This document shows, piece by piece, positions 18,035 through 26,652 of a stretch of 64,000 nucleotides of DNA; position 1 is the stretch's first letter; each line of letters opens with the position of its first letter. Source of the DNA: Tardiphaga sp. vice304 (GTDB taxonomy: Bacteria > Pseudomonadota > Alphaproteobacteria > Rhizobiales > Xanthobacteraceae); contig NZ_CP041402.1 of assembly GCF_007018905.1 (NCBI RefSeq), positions 2,096,001 through 2,160,000 on the forward strand. The letters run 5' to 3'. The position numbers and the translations under genes are program-made. The notes beneath the pieces were generated by a model. It was not told the DNA's origin, ran no database searches, and saw only the letters and a list, made by a program, of their open reading frames with translations.

Positions 18035-18886
18035 ATGAAAGTGGCGACACTGCGTTCGGACGTTCAAGCCGTTTCCCAACCGTTGCCGGGCGTGGCACCT
18101 GCATCGGCGATGATCCATATCGATCACGTCTCGCAGCGTTTCCAGACCGCCGGGCGGCAAAGCCATCTGGCGCTCTCGGATATCAACCTGACGATCGACG
18201 ACGGCGCCTTCGTCTCGATCCTCGGACCTTCCGGCTGCGGCAAATCCACGCTGCTCTATATCGTGGGCGGCTTCGTCGCGCCAACCGAGGGCGTGGCGCG
18301 TATCAAGGGCAAGACGATCACCCGGCCGGGCCCGGACCGCGGCCCGGTATTTCAGGAATTCGCGCTGTTTCCCTGGAAGAACGTGCTCGGCAACGTGATG
18401 TACGGTCTGCGCCAGCAGGGCGTTGGCAAGGCCGAAGCGGAGGCAAAGAGCCGCAAGCTGCTGGAGATGGTCGGTCTCAAGGATTACGGGCATTTCTATC
18501 CGAAAGAATTGTCCGGCGGCATGAAGCAGCGCGTCGCGATCGCCCGCACGCTGGCCTACAATCCCGCCGTGCTCTTGATGGACGAGCCTTTCGGCGCGCT
18601 CGATGCGCATACCCGCACGCGGCTGCAGAACGACCTGCTCACCATCTGGGAACGCGACCGCAAGACGGTGCTGTTCGTCACGCATTCGGTGGAAGAGGCA
18701 GTGTTCTTGTCCGACAAAGTCGTGGTGATGACGCGCTCGCCGGGCAGCATCAAGGTCGTCGTCGATATCGACCTGCCGCGGCCGCGCAAGCGCGCCGAAC
18801 TACTGCTCGATCCGCGCTACCAGAAATACGTCGTCGATATCGAAAAACTGATCGACGATACCGGCGAAGACGAGATCCACGTATGA
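18035..18886 (+). CDS. NitT/TauT-type ABC transporter ATPase
   Basis: 283 residues. Walker A GPSGCGKST, Q-loop in FQEFALFPWKN, signature LSGGMKQR, Walker B VLLMDEPFG and the H-loop THSVEEA are all present, and the wording of these motifs is that of nitrate/sulfonate/taurine-type importers (SsuB/TauB). ATG 18035 follows GAGGACCGGG; about 36 upstream in-frame codons lack conservation and would cover the operator. Its stop overlaps the first permease as ATGA. The cognate binding protein is probably the one at 23198, preceded by the same operator. Confidence 0.93.
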   Translation: MKVATLRSDVQAVSQPLPGVAPASAMIHIDHVSQRFQTAGRQSHLALSDINLTIDDGAFVSILGPSGCGKSTLLYIVGGFVAPTEGVARIKGKTITRPGPDRGPVFQEFALFPWKNVLGNVMYGLRQQGVGKAEAEAKSRKLLEMVGLKDYGHFYPKELSGGMKQRVAIARTLAYNPAVLLMDEPFGALDAHTRTRLQNDLLTIWERDRKTVLFVTHSVEEAVFLSDKVVVMTRSPGSIKVVVDIDLPRPRKRAELLLDPRYQKYVVDIEKLIDDTGEDEIHV

Positions 18887-19668
18887 TCACGCCGACCGCG
18901 ATGCTTTCGAAATCGGCGCCGCTGTTGGCCTGTATCGGGCTGTTGTGCGCGTGGCAGGCGACCTCGCTGCTGCTCAACACCGAGAGCTTTCCGACCGCTT
19001 GGGAGTCGCTGCGCGCGGTGCCGGCAATTCTCACCGACAAGGAATCGCTGGTCAATATCGGCGCCTCGCTGCGCCGCATGGCAATCGGCTTCGCGCTCGC
19101 ATTGCTGTTCGCCATTCCGCTCGGGCTGATGATGGGCCGCGTCAAGCCGGTGGCGTCGTTCTTCAATCCGCTGCTGATGGTGATCTATCCGGTGCCGAAA
19201 GCCGCGTTGATGCCGATCATCATGCTGTGGCTCGGCGTCGGTGATCTGTCCAAGACGCTGGTGATCTTCCTCGGCGTCAGCCTGCCGGTGATCTATCATT
19301 CGTTCCAGGGCGGCCGTGCCGTCGAAGAGAAGATGCTGTGGTCGGCCGCGGCGATGGGCATGTCGGCGCCATCCAGGATGTGGCGCATCGTGCTGCCGTC
19401 GGCGCTACCGGAAATTCTCACGGGCTGCCGCACCGGGCTGGTGCTGGCGCTGATCACGATGGTGACCTCGGAGATGATAGCGCGGCAATCGGGGGCGGGC
19501 AACATCCTGTTCAACGCGCTCGACATGGCGCAGTACGACACCACTTTCGCGATGATTATGATCATCGGCGCGATGGGCATTGCGCTCGACGCGGCGTTCG
19601 AGAAGCTGCGCGGTTCGCTGGTACGCTGGTCGAAGCCGCTGCACGACATGCCATTGAGCTTCTCATGA
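18883..19668 (+). CDS. NitT/TauT-type ABC transporter permease 1
   Basis: 261 residues with about six membrane helices. The ATPase-contact loop of SsuC/TauC-type permeases is seen as EEKMLWSAAAMGMSAPSRMWRIVLPSALPEI. It overlaps the ATPase gene upstream and the second permease downstream (both ATGA), so the three are translationally coupled. Confidence 0.92.
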   Translation: MITPTAMLSKSAPLLACIGLLCAWQATSLLLNTESFPTAWESLRAVPAILTDKESLVNIGASLRRMAIGFALALLFAIPLGLMMGRVKPVASFFNPLLMVIYPVPKAALMPIIMLWLGVGDLSKTLVIFLGVSLPVIYHSFQGGRAVEEKMLWSAAAMGMSAPSRMWRIVLPSALPEILTGCRTGLVLALITMVTSEMIARQSGAGNILFNALDMAQYDTTFAMIMIIGAMGIALDAAFEKLRGSLVRWSKPLHDMPLSFS

Positions 19669-20426
19669 ACCCGGTCATCACCAAGGTCCTGCTCGGCATC
19701 ACCCCGATCGCGCTGCTGATTGCCGGCTGGCAAGTCCTGGTTTCGTTCGGCTACGCGCCGGTCACCTTGCTGCCGCCGCCGGGCGCCGTATTCCTGCGCC
19801 TCGCACAGCAATTGCTGACCAGCGATTTCCTGGACGAAATCGCTGCGACCCTCATTCGCCTGTTCGCGGGCTTTGCCATCGCCGTCGTGCTCGGCGTAAC
19901 CATCGGCCTCGCCGCCGCGGTCAGCCCGGTGATCAATTCGGTGGTCAAGCCGCTGGTCCGCGTGCTGGCGCCGGTGCCGAAGGTCGCGCTCTATCCGGCG
20001 CTGCTCCTCATTCTCGGCTTCGACCACGCCTCGAAGATCACGCTGGTCGCAGCCGATGCGCTGTTTCCGATTCTCCTGTCGACCTATTACGGCGCCACAA
20101 TGGTCGAGCAGAAGCTGATCTGGTCGGCGATGGCGGCGGGCACGCCGCGTTGGCAGATCCTGTTCAAGGTGGTGCTGCCGGCGGCGATGCCCTCGATCCT
20201 CACCGGTTGCCGCATCGGCCTGGTGATCTCCTGCATCGTGGTGTTCCTGGCCGAGATGATCACCTCGACCGATGGCCTCGGCCACATGCTGGTACAGGCC
20301 GCGCGCACCTTCCAGACCGTAGACATGTTCGTGCCGCTGATCACGATCTCGCTGCTCGGGCTGATCCTGAACAGCCTGCTGCATGGGCTGCGGACATATT
20401 TGCTGAGAGGGTTTCCGGAAGTGTAG
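19665..20426 (+). CDS. NitT/TauT-type ABC transporter permease 2
   Basis: 253 residues, about six membrane helices, with the EAA-like loop MAAGTPRWQILFKVVLPAAMPSILTG. It differs clearly from permease 1, so the channel is probably a heterodimer. ATG 19665 gives the ATGA overlap with permease 1; the longer frame upstream reads inside that gene. Confidence 0.92.
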   Translation: MNPVITKVLLGITPIALLIAGWQVLVSFGYAPVTLLPPPGAVFLRLAQQLLTSDFLDEIAATLIRLFAGFAIAVVLGVTIGLAAAVSPVINSVVKPLVRVLAPVPKVALYPALLLILGFDHASKITLVAADALFPILLSTYYGATMVEQKLIWSAMAAGTPRWQILFKVVLPAAMPSILTGCRIGLVISCIVVFLAEMITSTDGLGHMLVQAARTFQTVDMFVPLITISLLGLILNSLLHGLRTYLLRGFPEV

Positions 20427-20436
20427 TGCTCTATCT

Positions 20437-20589
20437 TCTTTCCCTCTCCCCTTGTGGGAGAGGGTGGATCGAACCGCGAAGCGGTTCGAGAAGGGTGAGG
20501 GGTGCCGCATGTGCCGTCGCCAAGTAACCCCTCATCCGTCGCCGACTTCGTCGGCGCCACCTTCTCCCACAAGGGGAGAAGGAAGAAGG
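20437..20589. repeat. intergenic inverted repeat, family B copy 1
   Basis: Outer arms TTCCCTCTCCCCTTGTGGGAG and CTCCCACAAGGGGAGAAGGAA pair, with inner stems GAACCGCGAAGCGGTTC and CGCCGACTTCGTCGGCG. About 150 bp between convergent genes; a close copy is at 43104-43256. Confidence 0.85.
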
Positions 20590-20599
20590 ACCGCATCGG

Positions 20600-21568
20600 T
20601 TACCCGAACCCGTAAAGCTTCACCGCATTATCGACCAAAATCTTCTTCCGCGACGCTGCATCCGGTGCCCAGACCGCGAGCTGATTCAACAGCCTCCCGT
20701 CATCGATCTGCAGCAGCGGCGTGACATCGGTCGGTTTCTTGCCGGCGGGCGTCACCGAATCCGGATGCGGCCAGTCGGTGCCCCAGACGATGCGGTCGGG
20801 ATTGGCCGAGATCAGCGCCTTGGCCAGTGGCACGACGTCGTTGAAATCCGGGCCTTGCATGGAAGCGCGATAGGCGCCGGAAATCTTGACATAGGCGCGG
20901 CCCGCTTTGACGAGCTCGAGCAGATCCGAGAACCCCGGCTGCTCCGGCCCGAGTGCTGCCTGCGCGCCGCCGAAGTGATCGAATACCAGCGGCACTGGCG
21001 ACGCCAACGCGATGTCCTTGATGCCCGGAATGACGGGCAGGTTGGTATAGATCTGCAAATGCCAGCCGCGCGCCTTGATGCGATCGATGCCGGTCTGCAC
21101 ACGCTGCCGGGCGATGGCCGGATCGTTGGTGCCGGTGGTCGCCAGATTGACGCGAATGCCGCGGATGCCGGCCGCGTGCATCTCGTCGAGTTGCGCTTCG
21201 GTCGTCTTGTCGTCGATCACCGCGACGCCGCGGGCGTCGGCGCCGCGCACCTTGATGCCGAACAGGGTCGCCGAATTGTCGGTGCCGTACACGCTCGGCG
21301 TGACGATGACGACGCGCTGGATGCCGAGCGCCTTGTGCAGCGCTGCCATCTCCTCGGGCGAGGCCGGCTCCGGCGTATAGACGCGGCCGGCGAACATCGG
21401 GAATTTTTCGGGATCGCCGTGGATGTGCGTATGGCAATCCACGGCGCCGGCCGGCATTTCGAAATTGACAGCCGTGCCGGGTTGCGACGGTTTCGCGAAA
21501 GCGGATCGGGCACTGAGTATGAGCGCGGCGGCAGCCGAACCCCGCAAGACATGACGGCGTGTCAGCAT
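20600..21568 (-). CDS. exported amidohydrolase-2 family protein
   Basis: 322 residues. A twin-arginine-like signal (MLTRRHVLRGSAAAA, cleavage near AFAKP) suggests export. The metal-dependent amidohydrolase-2 fold is indicated by DCHTHIHG near residue 45, VFDHFGG and WGTDWPHPD near residue 260. Relatives include 2-pyrone-4,6-dicarboxylate lactonase and similar aromatic-pathway hydrolases or decarboxylases, but those are cytoplasmic, so the substrate is uncertain. It is downstream of malonyl-CoA decarboxylase on the same strand (107 bp gap). Confidence 0.82.
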   Translation of the reverse strand: MLTRRHVLRGSAAAALILSARSAFAKPSQPGTAVNFEMPAGAVDCHTHIHGDPEKFPMFAGRVYTPEPASPEEMAALHKALGIQRVVIVTPSVYGTDNSATLFGIKVRGADARGVAVIDDKTTEAQLDEMHAAGIRGIRVNLATTGTNDPAIARQRVQTGIDRIKARGWHLQIYTNLPVIPGIKDIALASPVPLVFDHFGGAQAALGPEQPGFSDLLELVKAGRAYVKISGAYRASMQGPDFNDVVPLAKALISANPDRIVWGTDWPHPDSVTPAGKKPTDVTPLLQIDDGRLLNQLAVWAPDAASRKKILVDNAVKLYGFG

Positions 21569-21675
21569 GTGGTCCTCCCTGTGGCATCACCGGTTGTCCG
21601 GTGATTGTTTGCCTCAGGGTGCGCCGTTCCGTCGCGGCCCGCAAGCGCGCGACGTGCTGCAGTGCAGGGAGACGA

Positions 21676-23031
21676 CTATCCCAGCCGCATGTCCAGCAGC
21701 CTTCTGCCTTCGGTCTTCAACTGCTTCTTCACGGCGCTGGAGGCCGCGATCTCGTAGTGGTCGGCGTAGGCTTCGTGGTTCTTCTCGATATCGTCGAGGC
21801 GATAGAGATAGTTCACCATCAGCCCGGCAGATTCGCGCAGTCCTTTCATTGAGACGTCGCCGAGCCAGTCGATGCGCTCAAGGCGCGCGCCGTTGCCGAG
21901 GTGGAAGCGGGCGACGGAATCCACCGGGCCGCCGCGCGCCGATTTCGCCTTGAGGAAATAATGCGCTGCGAGCGGTTCGAGCACGGTGCGGATCTGGGCG
22001 GCCAGCGGCGCGTCGTTGATCCATCCGGCATCGTCGAGATGCGCCAGCAGCGTGCGCTCCTCGTCGGTGATCGGCACGTCGGGCGCGCGCTGCAGCCACT
22101 TCATGAAGCCCGGCACCGGCGACAGCGTGACGAAACTTTCGAGCTTCGGCAGTTCGCGGCGCAATTCCTCTACTACCTGCTTGATCAGGAAATTGCCGAA
22201 CGAAATGCCGCCCAGCCCGCGCTGGCAGTTCGAGATCGAATAGAACACCGCGGTGCGCGCGCGCTCGATCGCCACCGGTTGGCGGTCTTCTGCCAGCAGC
22301 GGCGCGATGGCGCCCGGAATGGTCTCGGTCAGCGCCACTTCGACGAAGATCAACGGCTCGTCAACCAAGGCGGGATGGAAAAATGCGTAGCAGCGCCGAT
22401 CGACCGGATCGATGCGGCGGCGCAGATCGTTCCAGTCGTGGATCTCGTGGACGGCCTCGTATTTGATGACCTTTTCCAGAATGATGGCGGGTGTCGACCA
22501 GTCGATCCGGCGCAGCACGAGAAACCCCCTGTTGAACCACGATGCCAGAAGATGCACGCAGTCGCGATCGACGACGGCGAGTTCCTTGTGTGCGCCCTTG
22601 AGGTCGAGCAGGTCGGCGCGCATGTTGACCAGTTCGCCGGTGGCGCCCGGCGCGCGGTTGAGCCGGCGCAACAGCTCCTGCCGCCTCGGCTCCGAGGCGA
22701 AATGCAATTTACCGGCCGTGTCTCCGCTCGGATCGTTATGCCAGGCGGCGATGGCGCGCTCCAGCCGGTCCGCGTCCGGGCCGAACTGGCTCGCCATCGT
22801 CTCGAAGAAGGTCAGCCGGCCGGCTTCGTCGAGCTGATGGTAGCGGTCGAATACGCCGCGGGCGATCGCGGTCCCCGAAGCCTCGCCGCGACCCGACAGC
22901 AGTTCGGTACAGAGCTCGACCAGGTCGGAAGCGTTCTGTCGTGCATCAACGGACGCCGGCCCCAGCCGCAGCAGGGTGCGGCCGCGCTCCGAGATCGAGG
23001 CCAGAAGGTCGGAGAAGAAGTCGTTACTCAT
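21676..23031 (-). CDS. malonyl-CoA decarboxylase
   Basis: 451 residues, full length. It converts malonyl-CoA to acetyl-CoA and CO2. Family motifs: HPALVDEPLIFVEVALT, SISNCQRGLGGISFGNFLIKQV, LSPVPGFMKWL and the C-terminal FHLGNGARLERIDWLGD; the catalytic Ser/His pair lies in these conserved blocks. The gene has no mat-type malonate ligase or transporter next to it, unlike rhizobial matABC clusters. One copy of the island operator lies 76 bp upstream, in the divergent promoter shared with the binding protein at 23198. Confidence 0.95.
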   Translation of the reverse strand: MSNDFFSDLLASISERGRTLLRLGPASVDARQNASDLVELCTELLSGRGEASGTAIARGVFDRYHQLDEAGRLTFFETMASQFGPDADRLERAIAAWHNDPSGDTAGKLHFASEPRRQELLRRLNRAPGATGELVNMRADLLDLKGAHKELAVVDRDCVHLLASWFNRGFLVLRRIDWSTPAIILEKVIKYEAVHEIHDWNDLRRRIDPVDRRCYAFFHPALVDEPLIFVEVALTETIPGAIAPLLAEDRQPVAIERARTAVFYSISNCQRGLGGISFGNFLIKQVVEELRRELPKLESFVTLSPVPGFMKWLQRAPDVPITDEERTLLAHLDDAGWINDAPLAAQIRTVLEPLAAHYFLKAKSARGGPVDSVARFHLGNGARLERIDWLGDVSMKGLRESAGLMVNYLYRLDDIEKNHEAYADHYEIAASSAVKKQLKTEGRRLLDMRLG

Positions 23032-23106
23032 GGTCCATCAATTCCCGGCTGCTCAGCCCAATCAGACGACCCCGTATATCGCATTGCGGTCGATATTGCG
23101 CGGTCA

Positions 23107-23119
23107 TTTGAAGCATGAA
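23107..23119 (+). promoter_or_regulatory. island operator copy 2
   Basis: TTTGAAGCATGAA followed by ACAATTG, a slightly diverged copy of the nine-copy motif. It lies between the divergent genes for malonyl-CoA decarboxylase (76 bp) and the ABC binding protein (79 bp). Confidence 0.6.
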
Positions 23120-23197
23120 ACAATTGTGAGCGGGCGGCATGTCGGCAAGACAATTGCATGGCGATGGTCTGACGATCCGGACACAGGGGACTTCAAG

Positions 23198-24187
23198 ATG
23201 AAGCGGACTGCACTTACACGTCACGTTGTTGCGGCACTGGTGGCGGGCGCCACGCTCAGCGCCGGTTCGGCCTTTGCCCAGCAGACCATCAAGGTCGGCT
23301 GGACCATTCCGGCCGAGGAATCCAAATACTGGATGATGAAGCGGCCGCAGGAATTTCCGAATATCGGCAAGGCCTACAACATCGAATGGGTGCAGTTTCA
23401 GGGCACTGCGCCGATGACCCAGGCGCTTGCCGCCGGCGCGCTGGATTGCGCGACGCAGTCACCGCTGGCGCTGGCGCAGGGCGCTGTCAATGGCGGGCTG
23501 AAGGCCTATATCGTCGCGCAGCACGTCTCGGAAAAGCCGGGCAGCTATTCGGTGTATTGGGCGGTCAAGGATGATTCGCCGATCAAGACGATTGCCGATC
23601 TCAAGGGCAAGACGATGTCGATCAACACGCTCGGCTCCGGCATTTATGGGCCGATGGCGATCCTGCTGAAACAGGCTGGTCTTGACGCCGCCAAGGACGT
23701 CAAACTGGTCGAGGTCGGCTTCGCGCTGTCCGAAGAGGCGCTGCGTTCAGGCCGGGTCGATTCCGCGGTGATGAACCAGCCGTTCGCCGCGCGCATGGAA
23801 GCCAAGGGCGGCACGCGAAAACTGTTCTCGCTGTCGCAGCAGCAGCCCAATATCGTGCACATCCTGGAAGCCTGCCGCGTCGACTTCATCGAGAAGAGCC
23901 CGGACCTTGCCAAGCTCTATGTGCAGGATCTCACGCTCGGCATGCAGAAGGCGCTGGCCAACCGCGACGAAACCTTGAAGGTCGTCAACGAAGTCATGAA
24001 GGCGCCGATCCCGGTGCTGGAAACCTATCTGCTTAAGGACAACGACTTCGCGCGTGACCCGGGTGCGGCGCCGAACTTCACGGCGATCCAGCAGATGCTC
24101 GACGTCTATGTCGAGACCGGCATGCTGTCGAAGAAGATCGACGTCGCCGGCTGGAAGCATCCGACCATCGTCGCGCCGCTGAAGTAA
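23198..24187 (+). CDS. NitT/TauT-type ABC transporter substrate-binding protein
   Basis: 329 residues with a Sec signal ending SAFAQQ (about residue 28). The mature part has the NMT1/TauA-like fold: TIKVGWTIPAEESKYW, GALDCATQSPLALAQG and LKGKTMSINTLGSGIYGP. It binds a small anion in the periplasm; relatives handle sulfonates, pyrimidine precursors and aromatic acids such as phthalate. The gene is separated from the ATPase/permease operon by two opposite-strand genes, but both units carry the same operator, so they probably form one importer. Confidence 0.88.
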   Translation: MKRTALTRHVVAALVAGATLSAGSAFAQQTIKVGWTIPAEESKYWMMKRPQEFPNIGKAYNIEWVQFQGTAPMTQALAAGALDCATQSPLALAQGAVNGGLKAYIVAQHVSEKPGSYSVYWAVKDDSPIKTIADLKGKTMSINTLGSGIYGPMAILLKQAGLDAAKDVKLVEVGFALSEEALRSGRVDSAVMNQPFAARMEAKGGTRKLFSLSQQQPNIVHILEACRVDFIEKSPDLAKLYVQDLTLGMQKALANRDETLKVVNEVMKAPIPVLETYLLKDNDFARDPGAAPNFTAIQQMLDVYVETGMLSKKIDVAGWKHPTIVAPLK

Positions 24188-24257
24188 GCGAACGTTCGGG
24201 AAAAACGGCGCTGCATCGAATCGATGCGGCGCCGTTTTGTTTTGCGGCCTCAAACTT

Positions 24258-24378
24258 CGTCGTCATCCTGAGGTGCCGTCGCGAAAGCGGCGGCCTCGAA
24301 GGATGCGCCGCGAGCGCCGTCTCCCGTCGCCGCATCCTTCGAGGCTCCCCCTTCGCGTGAGCGCCTCAGGATGACGAC
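24258..24378. repeat. intergenic inverted repeat, family C copy 1
   Basis: Outer arms GTCATCCTGAGGTGC and GCGCCTCAGGATGAC, inner arms GGCCTCGAAGGATGC and GCATCCTTCGAGGCT. About 120 bp between convergent genes; copy 2 at 30314-30430 and a diverged copy at 32685-32790. Confidence 0.85.
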
Positions 24379-24399
24379 TTCGGAGATGCCGCAGTCCCC

Positions 24400-25371
24400 C
24401 TACTCGCCGTCCTTTTCCGCCATGCCGCTGTCGATCAGCAAGTCCAGCGCGTGCTTGATCGTCGCGCGCTCGCTGTCGCTGAACTGCTTCAGCAACTCAG
24501 CTTCATGCGCTAGCGCCGCTGCCTGCACCGGCTTGACACGGGCGCGGCCCTTTGCCGTCAAATGCAGCGTGACGCGGCGGCGGTCTTCCGACGCGTTCTG
24601 CCGTTTCAGGAACCCGTCGCGCTCCATGCGGTCGAGCACCTTGGTCAGGCCGGGCTGCTTCATCAGCGCCATCGCGGCCAGTTCACCGACCGACAGGCCC
24701 TCGACATCCATCAGGCAGGCCAGCACGCGCCATTCAGGCACGGTGAGATCCCATTCCTTCAGCCGCGCATGGAATTCGCGGGACACGTTGAAGCTCGCGC
24801 GCGCCAGCAAATATGACAGATAGTTGCGCGCAAAGCTGCCGCTGGCGAGTTTCGGCGCGCGGCGCAGCGCGTTGTCGATGCGACGCAACTCGCCGGAATG
24901 AAACACCAGCGGATCGTGATTTCGCTCGACGAAGCGCACGACCTCGCCGACCAGGATGGTGTGGTCGCCGCCGGGATAGCGCGCCCAAGTCTTGCATTCG
25001 AAGATCGGCGCGAGACCCTCGATCAGCGGCGCGCCGGTGACGCCGGGCGCGTGCACGATGTCGGCGAACTTGTCGGAGCCACGGCGGCCGAACCGCATCG
25101 CCAGCTCGCCATGATTGGCCCCGAGAAAATGAATCGCGAACGCCTCGGCCGCGACGAACGGATCGTGGCTAGGCGACGATTTGGCGACGCTCCACAACAC
25201 CAAGGGCGGATCGAGCGATACGGAGGAAAACGAATTCGCGGTCATGCCGACGGGATGGTCGCCCGCCATCGCGGTGACCACCGTCACACCGGTCGGAAAC
25301 TGACCGAGCGCCTGGCGAAACGGCACCGGGCTTACCGCCTGTGTGGCCTTTGCGTTGCTGTCATCGGTCAT
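24400..25371 (-). CDS. flavin reductase with C-terminal MarR-like domain
   Basis: 323 residues in two domains. Residues about 15-165 form a flavin reductase-like split barrel (FPTGVTVVTA, GMTANSFSSVSLDPPLVLW). Residues about 185-315 form a MarR winged helix (LTVPEWRVLACL, KQPGLTKVLDRMERDGFLKR, EDRRRVTLHLTAKG). This is the layout of the C1 reductase of Acinetobacter p-hydroxyphenylacetate 3-hydroxylase, where the MarR-like part binds the aromatic substrate and relieves inhibition. So it may be a substrate-gated NADH:flavin reductase feeding a monooxygenase; a DNA-binding role remains possible. I prefer ATG 25371 to an upstream TTG. An operator copy lies 47 bp upstream. Confidence 0.85.
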   Translation of the reverse strand: MTDDSNAKATQAVSPVPFRQALGQFPTGVTVVTAMAGDHPVGMTANSFSSVSLDPPLVLWSVAKSSPSHDPFVAAEAFAIHFLGANHGELAMRFGRRGSDKFADIVHAPGVTGAPLIEGLAPIFECKTWARYPGGDHTILVGEVVRFVERNHDPLVFHSGELRRIDNALRRAPKLASGSFARNYLSYLLARASFNVSREFHARLKEWDLTVPEWRVLACLMDVEGLSVGELAAMALMKQPGLTKVLDRMERDGFLKRQNASEDRRRVTLHLTAKGRARVKPVQAAALAHEAELLKQFSDSERATIKHALDLLIDSGMAEKDGE

Positions 25372-25417
25372 CGAACTGCGCCTGGTGTGCGGGGACAACG
25401 CGCGATTACGCGCTGTG

Positions 25418-25430
25418 CTTTAACGTTAAA
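25418..25430 (+). promoter_or_regulatory. island operator copy 3
   Basis: CTTTAACGTTAAA, containing the perfect palindrome TTTAACGTTAAA. It is in the 131-bp divergent gap, 47 bp from the reductase-MarR gene and 72 bp from the NicX-like gene. Confidence 0.7.
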
Positions 25431-25502
25431 AATATGCCTTTTCATATAACACGCTCGCCCCTATCATCCAACGATAATCGCCGTAAACACTGGAGAACAC
25501 GC

Positions 25503-26549
25503 ATGCTGGCAGATCGCATCGAGGCGAAATGGATCGACGCGTTTTGCGAGATTTTTGAGCGCTGCGCGGTCAAGCCCGGTGATACCGCAGCGATTCTTTC
25601 CGAGACGCAATCGCGTGCGCTCAACGTGCACCTCGCAGAACTGGCGCTGCTGCGGATGGGAGCCAGGCCGTTCCATGTGATCCTGCCGACGCCGCGCAAC
25701 CGGCAGGTGGTGCCGATCCGCTCGACCGGCGCGTCGGAAGCGATCGGGCAGTTGGGCCCGGTGGTGTCGGCCCTGCAGCAGGCCGGCTTCGTGGTGGATT
25801 GCACCATCGAAGGCCTGATGCACGCCAAGGAGACGCCGGAGATCCTGAAGGCCGGCGCGCGCATTCTGGTGATCTCCAACGAACACCCCGAAGCGCTCGA
25901 GCGCATGGTGCCGGACAGCGCGCTGGAGAAGCGCGTCCGCGCGGCGGCGAAGATGCTGCGCGGAACCAAGAACATGAAGGTGACGTCGGCGGCGGGCACC
26001 GATCTCGATGTCGATATGCAGGGCGCGGCGACGGTCGGCGTCTGGGGCTGGACCGACAAGCCCGGCACGCTGGCGCACTGGCCGGGTGGCATCGTGGTGA
26101 GCTTCCCGAAAAGCAAGACCATCAACGGCACGCTGGTGATGGACGCCGGCGACATCAACCTGACCTTCAAACGCTATCTCACCTCGCCGGTGCGTATGGT
26201 GCTGAAAGACGACTATGTGGTGGAGCTCACCGGCGAGGGCGCCGATGCCGAGATGATGAAGCGCTACCTCGCGGCCTGGGGCGACAAGGAAGCCTATGCG
26301 GTGTCGCATGTCGGCTGGGGCATGAACCCGAACGCGCGCTACGAATCGCTTGCGATGTACGACCAGCGCGACACCAACGGCACCGAGATCCGCGCCGTCG
26401 CCGGCAACTTCCTGTTCTCCACCGGCGCCAATGAATTCGCCGGGCGCTACACTGCCGGGCATTTCGATCTGCCGGTGTTCAACACGACGATCACGTTGGA
26501 CGGCGTAGAAGTGATCAAGGCCGGCGTGCTGCAGGATGTGTTCGGATAG
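25503..26549 (+). CDS. NicX-like Fe(II) dioxygenase (2,5-dihydroxypyridine 5,6-dioxygenase / M29 fold)
   Basis: 348 residues, the length of NicX. NicX opens the ring of 2,5-dihydroxypyridine to N-formylmaleamate using an M29-peptidase-like fold. Its reported metal ligands are His265, His318 and Asp320; here His269 (SHVGWG), His320 and Asp322 (GHFDLP) take matching places with nearly the same spacing. GGAGA precedes ATG 25503 by 7 bases. The partner genes nicD, nicE and nicF of nicotinate degradation are not recognisable nearby, so the natural substrate may be another hydroxylated ring or ring-opened acid. It is divergent from the reductase-MarR gene and shares its operator. Confidence 0.8.
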   Translation: MLADRIEAKWIDAFCEIFERCAVKPGDTAAILSETQSRALNVHLAELALLRMGARPFHVILPTPRNRQVVPIRSTGASEAIGQLGPVVSALQQAGFVVDCTIEGLMHAKETPEILKAGARILVISNEHPEALERMVPDSALEKRVRAAAKMLRGTKNMKVTSAAGTDLDVDMQGAATVGVWGWTDKPGTLAHWPGGIVVSFPKSKTINGTLVMDAGDINLTFKRYLTSPVRMVLKDDYVVELTGEGADAEMMKRYLAAWGDKEAYAVSHVGWGMNPNARYESLAMYDQRDTNGTEIRAVAGNFLFSTGANEFAGRYTAGHFDLPVFNTTITLDGVEVIKAGVLQDVFG

Positions 26550-26560
26550 TTTGCGGCGCT

Positions 26561-26652
26561 CGTAGCCCGGATGGAGCGCCGCGCAATCCGGGGAAACCGC
26601 GCCTAACTGATGCGCCGGCCCCGGATTTCGCTGCGCTTCATCCGGGCTACAT
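26561..26652. repeat. intergenic inverted repeat, family E copy 1
   Basis: Outer arms GTAGCCCGGATGGAGCGC and GCGCTTCATCCGGGCTAC pair with few mismatches; inner CAATCCGGGG and CCCCGGATTT pair too. About 90 bp between convergent genes, directly abutting the stop of the dehydrogenase gene. Copy 2 at 39186-39275. Confidence 0.88.

Noticed and set aside
23198..24187. Assigning taurine or nitrate as the substrate of the NitT-type transporter
   Set aside because: No taurine, sulfonate or nitrate assimilation genes are nearby and the family covers many anions, including aromatic acids.
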